From an uncultured Clostridia bacterium (GTDB lineage: Bacteria; Bacillota; Clostridia; Oscillospirales; Acutalibacteraceae): 64,000 bases of DNA. The translations under genes and the position numbers were made by a program. The notes under the pieces were generated by a model that worked only from the letters and a program-made list of their open reading frames with translations, did not search any database and was not told the DNA's origin. Shown here in pieces: positions 35,392-46,237 of this stretch. How positions within the stretch are numbered: the first letter of the stretch is position 1; every line of letters starts with the position of its first letter. The stretch is taken from NCBI GenBank assembly GCA_947589415.1, contig CANQBP010000009.1, positions 1 to 64,000 of the forward strand, in the 5' to 3' direction.

Positions 35392-35469
35392 TTCAGTCAC
35401 TCCGCTCTTTACAAAAATAAAACGGCAACAAGCCAAAGACCAGCCTTAGCTTATTGCCGTTTAAATTAA

Positions 35470-35539
35470 GGCGACACCCGGATTTGAACCGGGGATCAGA
35501 GTTTTGCAGACTCGTGCCTTACCACTTGGCTATGTCGCC
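35470..35539 (-). tRNA. tRNA-Cys (GCA)
   Basis: Cloverleaf with anticodon loop CTGCAAA. Confidence 0.93.
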
Positions 35540-35608
35540 GGACAAACTCAAAACTCAATACAACATGAGTTCTGACGAACCGCATCTCAATGCACCGAAA
35601 AAAACAAA

Positions 35609-35680
35609 GCGGATGACGGGGCTCGAACCCGCTACCTCAACCTTGGCAAGGTTGCGCTCTACCAGATGAGCTACATCCGC
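35609..35680 (-). tRNA. tRNA-Gly (GCC)
   Basis: GCGGATGTAGCTCATCTGGTAGAGC...TTGCCAA...GGTTCGAGCCC. Confidence 0.95.
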
Positions 35681-35684
35681 ATTA

Positions 35685-35758
<74 letters not shown>

Positions 35759-35764
35759 TTTTAC

Positions 35765-35837
35765 GATCCGGAACGGGATCGAACCGTCGACCTCTAGCGT
35801 GACAGGCTAGCGTTCTAACCAGCTGAACTACCGGACC
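35765..35837 (-). tRNA. tRNA-Asp (GTC)
   Basis: GCCTGTCACGC anticodon arm. Confidence 0.95.
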
Positions 35838-35844
35838 ATAATGG

Positions 35845-35918
35845 TGGGAACAATAGGGCTCGAACCTATGACCCTCTGCTTGTAAGGCAGATGCTCTCCC
35901 AGCTGAGCTATGCTCCCA
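35845..35918 (-). tRNA. tRNA-Val (TAC)
   Basis: TGCCTTACAAGCA anticodon arm. Confidence 0.95.
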
Positions 35919-36174
35919 TGACGACCTCAAGATTACCTTTAAGGAATTATCTATCAGCGACTTTATTATAATACAACATTTAAGCATGAATGTCAAGGGT
36001 TTTTTAAAATTTTTTTTTATTTTTTCATGTATTACATTATATTCGTATAAAGATATTTTGATAACTGTTTGTACAAAAATAATTTTGCGGCTATTTTGCG
36101 GCTGCTATATTGTATTATTGACAAAAAAACATCTTCATGTTATATTAGATTATATTTTTTCGGGGGGTTTTTAC

Positions 36175-36483
36175 ATGAAAGTTGCTTTTACGTATGACAA
36201 GTCGGACGGCAGTATCCGACAACAATTTGACGGTGTGAGGCATTTTAAAATTTATGAACTTGAGAACGGTGAAATAGTTTATTCCGAAATTATTGCCGTT
36301 CCCGACGGTGAGGTCGATACGATTATTTCATTGTTATGTATGTTCGAGGTTGATGCGGTCATAAGCGGTATTATCGAAGGCAATACAAAAAAGCTGCTTG
36401 ACGACGAGGGTATATTCGTTTATGAGGGACATTCGGGCAGTTGCGAAAACGCAATAAATCTTCTTATCGGCGGAAAACTCTGA
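36175..36483 (+). CDS. NifX/NifB-type dinitrogenase iron-molybdenum cofactor biosynthesis-like protein
   Basis: MKVAFTYDKSDGSIRQQFDGVRHFKIYELENGEIV...VDAVISGIIEGNTKKLLDDEGIFVYEG. Confidence 0.75.
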   Translation: MKVAFTYDKSDGSIRQQFDGVRHFKIYELENGEIVYSEIIAVPDGEVDTIISLLCMFEVDAVISGIIEGNTKKLLDDEGIFVYEGHSGSCENAINLLIGGKL

Positions 36484-36493
36484 TACATTAAAA

Positions 36494-36525
36494 ATATCCC
36501 GACAGCGCAGAAACTGTCGGGATAT
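36494..36525. terminator. Terminator hairpin
   Basis: atatcccgacag...ctgtcgggatat. Confidence 0.7.
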
Positions 36526-36541
36526 ATTTTTTGCTGAAAAA

Positions 36542-39500
36542 TCAGCTGTTTGAATATACAACTTCCGGTTTAAACCTATCACCTGATGTACCGGCTAAGC
36601 CGCCGTCGTTGTCATAGCGGTTTTTAATTGTAACATACTCCATACTTTCCCAGTACTCCTCGTCAAACAGATCTGCAATATATCCTGTCTGACCTGCCGG
36701 TCGGGTAATTTCGTATGCACCCTCACGGATCGTAAACTGATGCAAGTCACCGTATGAGTCATAGTACTCAATATTCATATCCGTTTGGAATATGACGTCC
36801 ATCTTGTCATCATCGTCATACGTACCGATTTGGAAGTGCTTGCCGTAGTTACTTGTACCTACGAGCTTGCCGGACAACGCAAATGTAAGCTCATCGGCAT
36901 TGAATGTTACATTGTTATATACATTCAAATTAGTGTTGCCCTCCCAGCGGAAATACATCTTACCCGTTGTCATATACTTCATAAGTCTGTTTTCGGCAAA
37001 TGCACCGTCATTAACCGTGAGATTTACGGTCTTATTCGTTGCGTGAGCACCTGCCGTTATCGTCAGATCACTTCCGCTCTTAGTTACCCAGCCGCTGAGT
37101 GCGGTTGCATCAACTATATCACTCGGATCTCCGTCAAGCGGAGCAACATATTCACCGTAATTGATGGGATCTTCAAAGAAGTTCTTTGCTACCGTGCTGT
37201 ACAAATTCAGTCGCGGCTTCCAATTGCTTCCGCCCGTATCGGTATATATAAACGGGCCTACCTGACCGCTGTTAATTTCAGCTTGGGTATTTATGAAATT
37301 CTCATCAAACGTGTACGCACCGGCTTTTATCTTGTAGCTGTTACTCGGATCATAAGTGTTTACAGTCACATCATACTTGAAATATAGTGTTATCGGCTTA
37401 TATTTAAGTCCTTTAGCCTCTGCTTCGGTGTTTGCAACGGGTATTGCTGAACTTACCGATGCACGAACTGCCGCCATATCGAACAAATAAGCATCTGATG
37501 CAGAAGTCTGCTGCAGCACTGATGCAGAAATCTGACGATAATCCGTTGCAGTATTCTGTACCCAATATGATGTATCCGGCGTGGTCGCTCCGTCACCGGG
37601 CTGATGCACAAATACCCATGCGCCGTCAAGAAGATCTATTTTATCCTTCAAAGCACATTCCTTAGTCGTACCGTCGGGATATCTTATAACAAACTGAAGA
37701 TCGTACAGATAATTTTCACCGGCTGCGGGCTGAACGAAGATTATCGGACAGCCTTCGGTATTCTTATACTCCACGGTAGACTCACGTGTCATACCGCTTT
37801 CGTCGAGCTTGTATCTAAGGGCAAATTCAGCGCCGCGGGTTGCTGCTTTCTTCGTATCGAAGAATATAATCGGTATTCTGTCGTCTGTTGAAATGGTGAT
37901 GTTATCAACGGCAGAATTAAGTTTATCGGTTTGTCTGACTATATCATTTACCGTTGTCGTATCACTTTCATAGAGATTTTCTGCTTGAAGCAGTAATCTT
38001 TCAATTTCGGCAACAGCGGTGCTGTCAAAGATATCCGGTTGACCGTTACGGAGATATTCGGGATAGTTATGTCCGGGAACATAAGCTCTTGCGTTACTCA
38101 TAGCCACATAGAGATCCGAATATGCCGAAACCCACCTGTTGACATCATTGATATTTGCACTATATCCGTTACTGTTTATAACACCGTCCGTGAAATACGG
38201 GTCAATCAAATTCTTTTTGATTGCACCTGCATACTTGTAGGAACCTCTTCCTCCGTTACCGCCGAGGTTCTTAGGATTACCCTTTGCATCATACTGAATA
38301 GCAAGCACCTTGCCGTAGTAGAGCGAATGTGCCCCGTACAACGCTCTCTCAAGTGCAACCTTTGGCGGAACATAGTTATCCCAACCGCCTGCTCCCGAAT
38401 TCATATTGGTATCGAAGAGTATGAGGTCGTCGCCTTGGAGTGATGTTCTGTACACTTTCATTGTTCCGTCATCAAAGTACGCCGAGAATGTAATGAATGG
38501 TGTTTGTGCAGGTATCGTTGCACAAAGATACGTTGTAGTTTCCGTGTCATCGGTCATAAGATACTGTCCGCCTGCTCCTACACCGTTTGCCTGTATGGAA
38601 ACCGACTGCAAATTCGGAAGTTTTTTGAAGTATATGGTCTGATTGTCTTCAACCTGTACCGTTTCGGGATCTATGGTACAGAGCGACATATTTGTAAACA
38701 CACTGTTTCTCACGGTAATGTCCTTCATAACAAGCCATACATTTCCGTAAACGTCCTGAATTTGCTGTGTAAAGGTCGAATCCGTAGCATAACCGTCATC
38801 ATACCAATTTTTACCCGGTGTTACAGATGATCTTCTCAGACCCTGAATTTGGAATGAATATTCATCGGACTGATCAACAGGTATCTTACGTTCGTACCAG
38901 TCAAATATCAACGTCATTGTCGTATCACCGACACGTCCCATTGATTCACGGTTGCCGCCTGAACCGCCGAACAGATTAGTTCCCAGTACCCATGCACCGT
39001 TTTCGGATTTGAATGCACTATCGGGAAGCAACTCACGATTACCGTTAAGATAGAAACATCCGTATGAAGAATTGTATGACATATTTGTCAGCTTGATTTT
39101 TGATCCGCCAACATAAGGCATTCTCAAATCCGTTACCATAGTACCTCTGTCAATTGCGGGAACCATCGTTGTGTAAGACGGTGCAACATCACTACGTTTT
39201 GCTCTATAATGGTAGGCATAAGCTCCACCAACACTTGTACCATAACTATAGTTAGTTACTTTTCCCGGCGCATAGGGCCAAATGCTCACTCTGTGACCTG
39301 CTCTGTCAGGACATTTATTACCTGTGCTTGCATGGTAATCATAAATATAAACTCCTCCAACAACCTCTGCACCACCCATTACAGTAGTTACCGTAGAACT
39401 GCTACGGTAATCTGTATAACCGTTTCTGCTGAGAACTTCATCATCTATTAAGGTAAACAAACAGCAGCCACCGGTTTGGTTTTCATTACCATAATTGCAC

Positions 39501-42500
39501 TCAAACGGTCTGCAGAATGAATCATGAACCAGGGGAGCACTCGCACGATTGCTTAAGCAAGACTTATCCCAGTTTGTAGGATACGAACACGGATGAGTAT
39601 CTTCAAAGCACTGGGTGTCCGCCATATCGAGATAAATCTGTCCGCCGTCATTTTGTCCGTCGTTTGCTTGTCCTGCCGGTGTACCTCCGACCTTTTCGGC
39701 TCCGGCGTTCTTAGTAATGATACAACCGTAAGCTGTCGCACTTACAACTACGTAATAACAATCGTCTGACTCATCAACACGAATTGCCTGTGTTCCGGGC
39801 CATGCTCCGTTGAGGGATCGGTCATACCTGTCCCAAACATAAACCCACGGCTGCGCTCCATTAAGTGTTCTGTCGGCATCGATCCAAATTACCGTTTTAC
39901 CGAGGTTAATTCTTGGAATACCTCCAAGACCGTCCTGGTTAAAATAGTCAAATGTTACAGTCTTAGTAGTAAATCCGTTTGCCGCAGTTACCACCGGCAC
40001 CGGTGCAGATACCGCTGCGGGTGCTGTAAGAAGCTCACTTGCAAAAGTTGATGATACAACACCGCTAAGCTCTCCTACGCTGTTAAATGAAACATTACTT
40101 CCGGTTGAAACGTTGGTCGAATATTTCGGATAAATATTCTTTGCGGATATAAGCTCTGATGAAACATTCTTAAATGTATATGCGGAATATGCAGCCGATA
40201 TTTGATTGTCAGACACATAAGTAACGTTCAATTCGCCTGCTCTCGGCACATTCATAGATGATGTCACAATTTCCTGCTCTCCGTCATCGCCGTACCTTCT
40301 GTAAACGCTGAAGGCGAACTCGCCGCTGTACTGTGCGGTGTACACATACTGCATACCGTCAAAATAAGCCTCTACCGGTTCGGAATTACCTATCTTTATA
40401 CCTACAAATGTCGTATCATCACCGCTTATTGTGGTACTGTTATAGGGAATATTTATCTTAACGGTAGGTCTGTCGGTTTTGTTTGTCTCATCGGGTTTTA
40501 ATACATACTGACCTATCTGTGAGGCAAAGGAATTTGTGTAGAGATATTCGCTGTCATCAATAGAATAATACCTTACCTGAACATTCTGTCCTGCCTCATA
40601 AACATATCTTGCAACATTGTACGGACCTTCTTTGATTGTGTTGTAATCAGTCTTTTCTCCGTCAGCTCCCGTTACTTCCACAACCGCATTCTCTGCTCCG
40701 GATATATAAAGCTCGGAGAGTTTTGCCCTCTTCATCTCAAGTATATCCTTCTCCGCATTTCCTTGGCTTGTAACAACAAGTCCTGCTAAATCAAATACAA
40801 TGTTACCGTCCTGCATCTCACTTACGGGAACATTTTGTTCGGTAGTAAATACTACTGTCTTAGTTCCTATAATTTGATGTTTTCCGGTCGACGGGTCAAT
40901 TTCGCCGAGTTCATTCTGAACCGTCGTAAGCACAAATCTTGCGCTGTTAAAACTATCATAATCCACATCTGTGTACGAAAGTCCCTGTGCAACTATTTTG
41001 TTGAAGGAACTGCCTACATTGTAGTTTCCGACAACTGTGTCGTCCTTATACAGCTGCATGGTAAGTCCGGTAACCTCATAGGGAGTTTCGGCAGTTTTTT
41101 CGGCACCGTTTATGCTGCCCTCATGATATGTCCGCAGAACCGTTCCTACTGCAAGACCCTCAACCCATATCCTTACCTTATTCTCTGAAAGGAGCTTGTC
41201 TGTTGCTGTCGAATCGCCGTTAGTTGTTCCGCTGCCCGGCTTGTACACATAAAACTCGTCATATGCTTTCTTGAGTTTATCATATACTGCATCAACTTTT
41301 TCCTGTGTTGCACTTATGTCCGTGATCATAGAATTTGCTTCATTAACTGCATCTTGAAGATTTTTATAGGTTTCATCCGTGCAGTCAACCTTCAAATCGA
41401 TCATCGGCTGTGCCAAAGCTACCAAATCCACTAACGGTCTTGTATCAACATTAACGTCCGGATTAGCAAGAACATCTTCTATTGCCTTATTCAGATCTTC
41501 CGCCGCCTTGTCGATATCCGACTGTGTCGGGCCTAAATTATCCGCATTTTCAGCCACTGTCAAAGCTGCTGCAAGTGCATCTCTGTATTCTCTCTTATAT
41601 CTATCATTGTTCAAATACGGCTGTGCTTTCTTAATTGCATCATCAAGTACACTCTTATCGAGCTTGGAAGAAACTACACTTGTATATTCCGCTTTCAGCT
41701 TGTCAATAAGTTCGATAACTTCCGAAGAATTATAAACCTTGCCGCTTGGGGAATTAAGTATTTCTCCACTATCAATCAAAGCCTTTGCGTTTACATATTC
41801 GCCCATTTCAAAGAGGGCAAACTGTACAACATCATACACAACCTTGTTGTGCTGCTCTGTTATAATGCTTGTACATTCATTAACGAGCTTTTCATACTCA
41901 CTATAAAGTTCGTTGCTGACTACCTTTGTTCTGAGTGCCTTTACAGCATCATCAATTTCCTGTACCTTTTTCTCATATACGTCATCTCCGTGAACTACCG
42001 TATCATTCAGCAAATCAACTGCCTCATTAAGAACATTCTGAAGTGCATCATAGCTTGCATCTTCATAGTCATCACGAAGATATGACGAACGTGCCTCGTT
42101 TACCTTTTCGGTAAGAATTCTTTTGGCTGTCGTTGATACGCCGCTGCTCTCATAATCCAAATAGGGAGCAACTGCCGAACCTATCATACTTGATTTTACA
42201 CGGACTGTCGTGTATGCCTTATAGTCAAGACCTATCAGGTCACACGCCTTTCTCTCCGTAAGTCGGCAGGCAATCGAATTGGGTCTTGCCGGGTCTACAA
42301 CGACAAATGCTTCATTTTCCGTATTAGGTGTAACCGACACGGTTTCGGTTACGGGATTTCCGGATTTATCATAGTAGGTTAATACCATATCGAAGTTCTT
42401 GGCACATTCGATATTTGCTACCCACCAACCGCAGCCTTCGTAAAGCATCTTCTGCTTTCCTGCATCATCAATTCCGTAGAAGTAATCTAGGCTGCCGTTA

Positions 42501-43957
42501 CCTCTTCCGGCAGAACCGGCTTTTATGGTGCTGACAAAGTCAAGCTGCCAGATACTTTCGAGCGTACTGTTGCTGAACATATCTTCATCAACGTTGCCGT
42601 TATTAAATCTTCTAATATTGGTGTCACGCTGTGTAGTATCGAATATAGAAACACCGTTTACGGTTATACTGTTTATAACCGGTGCTTTTGTAGGCGCATT
42701 GTTTGCCTCATCGGGATCATCGGGATCTCCCAAGCCTTTTACCTTGAAATGTACCGTTGTCTTTTTATTTTTTACATAGACCAACATTCTGTCGTCAAGT
42801 GTTTCAAGACCGTTCCATGCATAGCCGTCCTTATAAAGAAGACCGGGCTGTAAAAACTCAAAATAAATGTTCTTGTCATCACTAAAAAGATACCAAAGGT
42901 GGAACATTTCACTTGTCTGGGTTTCCGGACGCCACTCGCCGTTTCTTCCGTTAAGTACCTGACCTTTCTTTGTAATGATCAAGTTGAAATAATTAACGTT
43001 ATCGCTGTCATAATAGTATGTGGCATTATACCAACCCCCGCTGCCGCTTGAAGCAAAAGATGTTGCAGGACCGTTTCGGGGATCGTCAGGATTACTCTCG
43101 ATTACGTTCCAAGGCTCCGGAGAAAATACGTGCGGATTGTTAGGATCGCTGTTATCATGGTTCTCCGTAAAAGCATCGTAAATCGTTTTGGAAGATTTGA
43201 CTATATTTCCCGAACTATCCAGAGTGTAATAAGTATACGGACCTAATACATTTCGTGAGCTGTTATAGAGGTTATTGTTATTTTTATAATAAGTTTCCAA
43301 TCCGTAACAGTTGTCGGTAAGACTGTACAACCCCGTCACATCTTTATATGTCCACAAATAATAGAAAGGCGTCCAGTTCTCTCCGGGATACTGTTTTACG
43401 TGCATATTGATGGCATCCTGCTGCGGATAGTTCAGTACGTCCGTTGTCATATCAACATCCGTCAAGGTCATCCTGCTCTTACTTGTTTTTTTGTTAAGAG
43501 TGTAGGTGCCTGCAATACTCACCGACTTTGATTTCTTTCCAAAAGCATCCGTCGACCTGGAATATGCAACCAGCTTGAGAAGTGAATCTCCTGTCGTAGA
43601 CGGAATATAATTTGCCTGAACATACGTCGTATAGTCCTGAGCATCAGCTTCGGTCGCCACGAAATCTGCGCCGCCTTCGACTGTACCTCCGTCCTTGTCA
43701 AGCATGACCATGTACTCATCACTCACCGTGGTGATGTCCGGTACACTATCGGTATTGCAGTAGTATGTATACGCATACTCAAGCGCACTTCTTGCATTCA
43801 AATACGCCTGACGGCTGTTCACGGTACTACTCGTATTGGTAATACTCGTAAGAGCAATTCCGATGAGTGACACGGAAAGGATAATAAGTACACAAGTCAC
43901 AGCCATTGCCACAGGCAACGTTATACCCTGCTTGCTTTTGAGCTTCTTTGATAACAT
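36542..43957 (-). CDS. Giant (2471 aa) surface protein with pseudopilin-like N-terminus, FIVAR-like helical region and carbohydrate-binding-like segment
   Basis: Single uninterrupted ORF; N-terminus MLSKKLKSKQGITLPVAMAVTCVLIILSVSLIGIALTSITNTSSTVNSRQAYLNARSALEYAYTYY; region 41240-42110 FIVAR-like; region 39575-39905 CBM26-like (WVYVWDRYDRSLNGAWPG). Confidence 0.85.
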   Translation of the reverse strand: MLSKKLKSKQGITLPVAMAVTCVLIILSVSLIGIALTSITNTSSTVNSRQAYLNARSALEYAYTYYCNTDSVPDITTVSDEYMVMLDKDGGTVEGGADFVATEADAQDYTTYVQANYIPSTTGDSLLKLVAYSRSTDAFGKKSKSVSIAGTYTLNKKTSKSRMTLTDVDMTTDVLNYPQQDAINMHVKQYPGENWTPFYYLWTYKDVTGLYSLTDNCYGLETYYKNNNNLYNSSRNVLGPYTYYTLDSSGNIVKSSKTIYDAFTENHDNSDPNNPHVFSPEPWNVIESNPDDPRNGPATSFASSGSGGWYNATYYYDSDNVNYFNLIITKKGQVLNGRNGEWRPETQTSEMFHLWYLFSDDKNIYFEFLQPGLLYKDGYAWNGLETLDDRMLVYVKNKKTTVHFKVKGLGDPDDPDEANNAPTKAPVINSITVNGVSIFDTTQRDTNIRRFNNGNVDEDMFSNSTLESIWQLDFVSTIKAGSAGRGNGSLDYFYGIDDAGKQKMLYEGCGWWVANIECAKNFDMVLTYYDKSGNPVTETVSVTPNTENEAFVVVDPARPNSIACRLTERKACDLIGLDYKAYTTVRVKSSMIGSAVAPYLDYESSGVSTTAKRILTEKVNEARSSYLRDDYEDASYDALQNVLNEAVDLLNDTVVHGDDVYEKKVQEIDDAVKALRTKVVSNELYSEYEKLVNECTSIITEQHNKVVYDVVQFALFEMGEYVNAKALIDSGEILNSPSGKVYNSSEVIELIDKLKAEYTSVVSSKLDKSVLDDAIKKAQPYLNNDRYKREYRDALAAALTVAENADNLGPTQSDIDKAAEDLNKAIEDVLANPDVNVDTRPLVDLVALAQPMIDLKVDCTDETYKNLQDAVNEANSMITDISATQEKVDAVYDKLKKAYDEFYVYKPGSGTTNGDSTATDKLLSENKVRIWVEGLAVGTVLRTYHEGSINGAEKTAETPYEVTGLTMQLYKDDTVVGNYNVGSSFNKIVAQGLSYTDVDYDSFNSARFVLTTVQNELGEIDPSTGKHQIIGTKTVVFTTEQNVPVSEMQDGNIVFDLAGLVVTSQGNAEKDILEMKRAKLSELYISGAENAVVEVTGADGEKTDYNTIKEGPYNVARYVYEAGQNVQVRYYSIDDSEYLYTNSFASQIGQYVLKPDETNKTDRPTVKINIPYNSTTISGDDTTFVGIKIGNSEPVEAYFDGMQYVYTAQYSGEFAFSVYRRYGDDGEQEIVTSSMNVPRAGELNVTYVSDNQISAAYSAYTFKNVSSELISAKNIYPKYSTNVSTGSNVSFNSVGELSGVVSSTFASELLTAPAAVSAPVPVVTAANGFTTKTVTFDYFNQDGLGGIPRINLGKTVIWIDADRTLNGAQPWVYVWDRYDRSLNGAWPGTQAIRVDESDDCYYVVVSATAYGCIITKNAGAEKVGGTPAGQANDGQNDGGQIYLDMADTQCFEDTHPCSYPTNWDKSCLSNRASAPLVHDSFCRPFECNYGNENQTGGCCLFTLIDDEVLSRNGYTDYRSSSTVTTVMGGAEVVGGVYIYDYHASTGNKCPDRAGHRVSIWPYAPGKVTNYSYGTSVGGAYAYHYRAKRSDVAPSYTTMVPAIDRGTMVTDLRMPYVGGSKIKLTNMSYNSSYGCFYLNGNRELLPDSAFKSENGAWVLGTNLFGGSGGNRESMGRVGDTTMTLIFDWYERKIPVDQSDEYSFQIQGLRRSSVTPGKNWYDDGYATDSTFTQQIQDVYGNVWLVMKDITVRNSVFTNMSLCTIDPETVQVEDNQTIYFKKLPNLQSVSIQANGVGAGGQYLMTDDTETTTYLCATIPAQTPFITFSAYFDDGTMKVYRTSLQGDDLILFDTNMNSGAGGWDNYVPPKVALERALYGAHSLYYGKVLAIQYDAKGNPKNLGGNGGRGSYKYAGAIKKNLIDPYFTDGVINSNGYSANINDVNRWVSAYSDLYVAMSNARAYVPGHNYPEYLRNGQPDIFDSTAVAEIERLLLQAENLYESDTTTVNDIVRQTDKLNSAVDNITISTDDRIPIIFFDTKKAATRGAEFALRYKLDESGMTRESTVEYKNTEGCPIIFVQPAAGENYLYDLQFVIRYPDGTTKECALKDKIDLLDGAWVFVHQPGDGATTPDTSYWVQNTATDYRQISASVLQQTSASDAYLFDMAAVRASVSSAIPVANTEAEAKGLKYKPITLYFKYDVTVNTYDPSNSYKIKAGAYTFDENFINTQAEINSGQVGPFIYTDTGGSNWKPRLNLYSTVAKNFFEDPINYGEYVAPLDGDPSDIVDATALSGWVTKSGSDLTITAGAHATNKTVNLTVNDGAFAENRLMKYMTTGKMYFRWEGNTNLNVYNNVTFNADELTFALSGKLVGTSNYGKHFQIGTYDDDDKMDVIFQTDMNIEYYDSYGDLHQFTIREGAYEITRPAGQTGYIADLFDEEYWESMEYVTIKNRYDNDGGLAGTSGDRFKPEVVYSNS

Positions 43958-44605
43958 AGCAGCTACTTCCTTTCCTCAAATATTCTTGGTTTTGCAGCGT
44001 ATCCGAAAATTTCCCGACACAAATAAACGGACACACAAATCTACTATTTAGTTTCATTATATTACTAACCGTTGCCATTATCAAGAACATTTTAAATTTT
44101 TGTAAAATATATCAAATATTAGCTTTCGCATTTATGCAAAACAACTAACGGTTATTGCGGAAAATATAAAATTATTACTCATATAATCATCAAAGCCTTT
44201 CTCCTCTGCGGATTTTCCCGATTTTGACTTTCCCTACATTATATATAGATAAATTTAAAATTATTACTTGTAACGCAACCCGATTTCGGATATTCTCATT
44301 CGGAATTTTAAGTTTAATTATATCACCTGTTGTAACATTCGTATATGTAAAGCATTTATCTTTATATCTGTATTGTATTATTATTTGCCCCAAAAATAAT
44401 ATAATAATGCTTTGGTTATTGATTATATGAGGTTATTTTCAAGAAAATTATTTAATAACCCGTAAACAGTCTGTTTGTGATACGAGATATACAGCCATTT
44501 TTTACTGTTAAGCTGCCGCATTTACAGTATATTATTATTCTATAATATAATTATACCTATATTTTGTGTTCACCTGCATACATTTAATTTTCTAAAAAAC
44601 AAAAA

Positions 44606-44640
44606 TGCTGTATCATACCGTTAAAAAACATGATACAGCA
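44606..44640 (-). terminator. Terminator of metY
   Basis: tgctgtatcat...atgatacagca stem. Confidence 0.75.
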
Positions 44641-44655
44641 CCTTTTTTCTATATT

Positions 44656-45933
44656 TTATACATTTTCCAATGCTTGTGCAAGATCTGCAATAAGATCGTC
44701 GGCATCTTCAAGACCTACGGAAAGCCTAATCAGATCGGGTGATACTCCGGCAGCCTCAAGCTCGGCATCATTCATCTGTCTGTGTGTAGCGGACGCAGGA
44801 TGAAGAACGCACGTTTTTGCGTCGGCAACATGGGTTGCAATAGAAGCGAGTTTAAGTCCTGCCATAAATTTTTCGGCAGCCGCCCTGCCTCCGGATACCC
44901 CGAACGATACTACTCCGCAAGCTCCTTTAGGAAGATACTTCTTTGCAAGCTCATAATACTTATCTCCCTCAAGTCCCGCATATCTTATCCACGACACCTT
45001 CGGGTGATTTTTGAGATACTCTGCGATCTTCTTAGCATTCTCACAATGACGCTCCATGCGCAGCGGAAGTGTTTCTATTCCGAGTCCGAGCAAAAATGAA
45101 TTCATCGGTGCAGGTGTAGAACCGAAATCCCTCATAAGCTGCGCAACTGCCTTTGTAATATAAGCACCGCCCTGACCGAAACGCTTTGTATATGTAATGC
45201 CGTGATAACTGTCATCGGGCGTTGTAAGTCCGGGATATTTATCGGCATATTTATCCCAGTCAAATTTACCCGAATCAACAATAGCACCGCCGACCGCAGC
45301 AGCGTGTCCGTCGAGGTATTTCGTTGTCGAATGTGTCACAATATCTGCTCCCCATTCAAACGGTCTGCACCCCCAGGGCGTAGCGAATGTATTGTCAACA
45401 ATAAGCGGAACGCCGTGTGAATGTGCAGCCTTTGCGAATTTTTCGATATCAAGCACGGCAAGGGCAGGGTTAGCTATGGTTTCTCCGAAAACTGCCTTTG
45501 TATTCGGTCTAAAAGCGGCATTAAGCTCATCTTCGGTACAATCCGGGTCGATAAACGTAAATTCAATGCCCATTCTCTTCATTGTAACGGCAAACAGGTT
45601 ATATGTACCCCCGTATATTGTTGAGGACGAAACAATATGATCCCCTGCGGAAGCGATATTGAATATTGAGAAAAATGATGCAGCCTGACCCGATGAAAGC
45701 AGCATAGCCGCCGTGCCTCCCTCAAGTTTACATATACGTGCGGCAACCATATCATTTGTCGGATTTTGCAGTCTTGTATAGAAGTATCCTTCTGCCTCAA
45801 GATCGAACAGCTTTCCCATATCCTCACTTGTTTCATAGCGGAATGTAGTAGACTGAATTATCGGTATATTCCTCGGTTCACCGTTTTCGGGGCGGTATCC
45901 CCCATGCAGACAATCAGTATTGAACATTTCCAA
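44656..45933 (-). CDS. metY: O-acetylhomoserine sulfhydrylase (PLP-dependent)
   Basis: TDCLHGGY, TRLQNPT, SSGQAA, VDNTFATPWGCRPFEWGADIVTHSTTKYLDGH. Confidence 0.95.
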   Translation of the reverse strand: MEMFNTDCLHGGYRPENGEPRNIPIIQSTTFRYETSEDMGKLFDLEAEGYFYTRLQNPTNDMVAARICKLEGGTAAMLLSSGQAASFFSIFNIASAGDHIVSSSTIYGGTYNLFAVTMKRMGIEFTFIDPDCTEDELNAAFRPNTKAVFGETIANPALAVLDIEKFAKAAHSHGVPLIVDNTFATPWGCRPFEWGADIVTHSTTKYLDGHAAAVGGAIVDSGKFDWDKYADKYPGLTTPDDSYHGITYTKRFGQGGAYITKAVAQLMRDFGSTPAPMNSFLLGLGIETLPLRMERHCENAKKIAEYLKNHPKVSWIRYAGLEGDKYYELAKKYLPKGACGVVSFGVSGGRAAAEKFMAGLKLASIATHVADAKTCVLHPASATHRQMNDAELEAAGVSPDLIRLSVGLEDADDLIADLAQALENV

Positions 45934-46060
45934 GCTCCTTTCAAAATTTACAATTTTTACATTTACAATTCTACATTATGAATATTATATTGTCAAGGTT
46001 AAGTTTACAACATTTTGACTAATAAAGGAAACCCGACCCCAAAAACGAATAAAAAATCAA

Positions 46061-46101
46061 AATCCCCGAATTACGTTTTAAAAAACGACAATTCGGGGAT
46101 C
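46061..46101. terminator. Terminator hairpin downstream of tRNA-Ser
   Basis: aatccccgaatt...aattcggggatc. Confidence 0.65.
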
Positions 46102-46151
46102 TTTAAAGGAGATATAAAAATGTGCGCTCAACAGTGGCATTGAGCACTAAG

Positions 46152-46237
46152 CGGAGACGGTGGGATTCGAACCCACGAGCCCTTGCGGACTACCTGATTT
46201 CGAGTCAGGCCCGTTATGACCACTTCGATACGTCTCC
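46152..46237 (-). tRNA. tRNA-Ser (CGA)
   Basis: Long variable arm; CTGACTCGAAATCAG anticodon arm. Confidence 0.95.

Noticed and set aside
43958-44200. Possible c-di-GMP (GEMM) riboswitch upstream of the giant pseudopilin or pilin genes
   Set aside because: No GEMM-like conserved loops recognised by eye; a covariance search would be required.
44190-44393. 67-aa minus ORF MGQIIIQYRYKDKCFTYTNVTTGDIIKLKIPNENIRNRVALQVI...
   Set aside because: TTG start without a recognisable RBS in an AT-rich intergenic region; composition is plausible but support is insufficient.
45934-46140. Possible SAM-type riboswitch upstream of metY
   Set aside because: Only a terminator hairpin belonging to the tRNA-Ser transcript (46061-46101) was seen; no SAM aptamer signature recognised.
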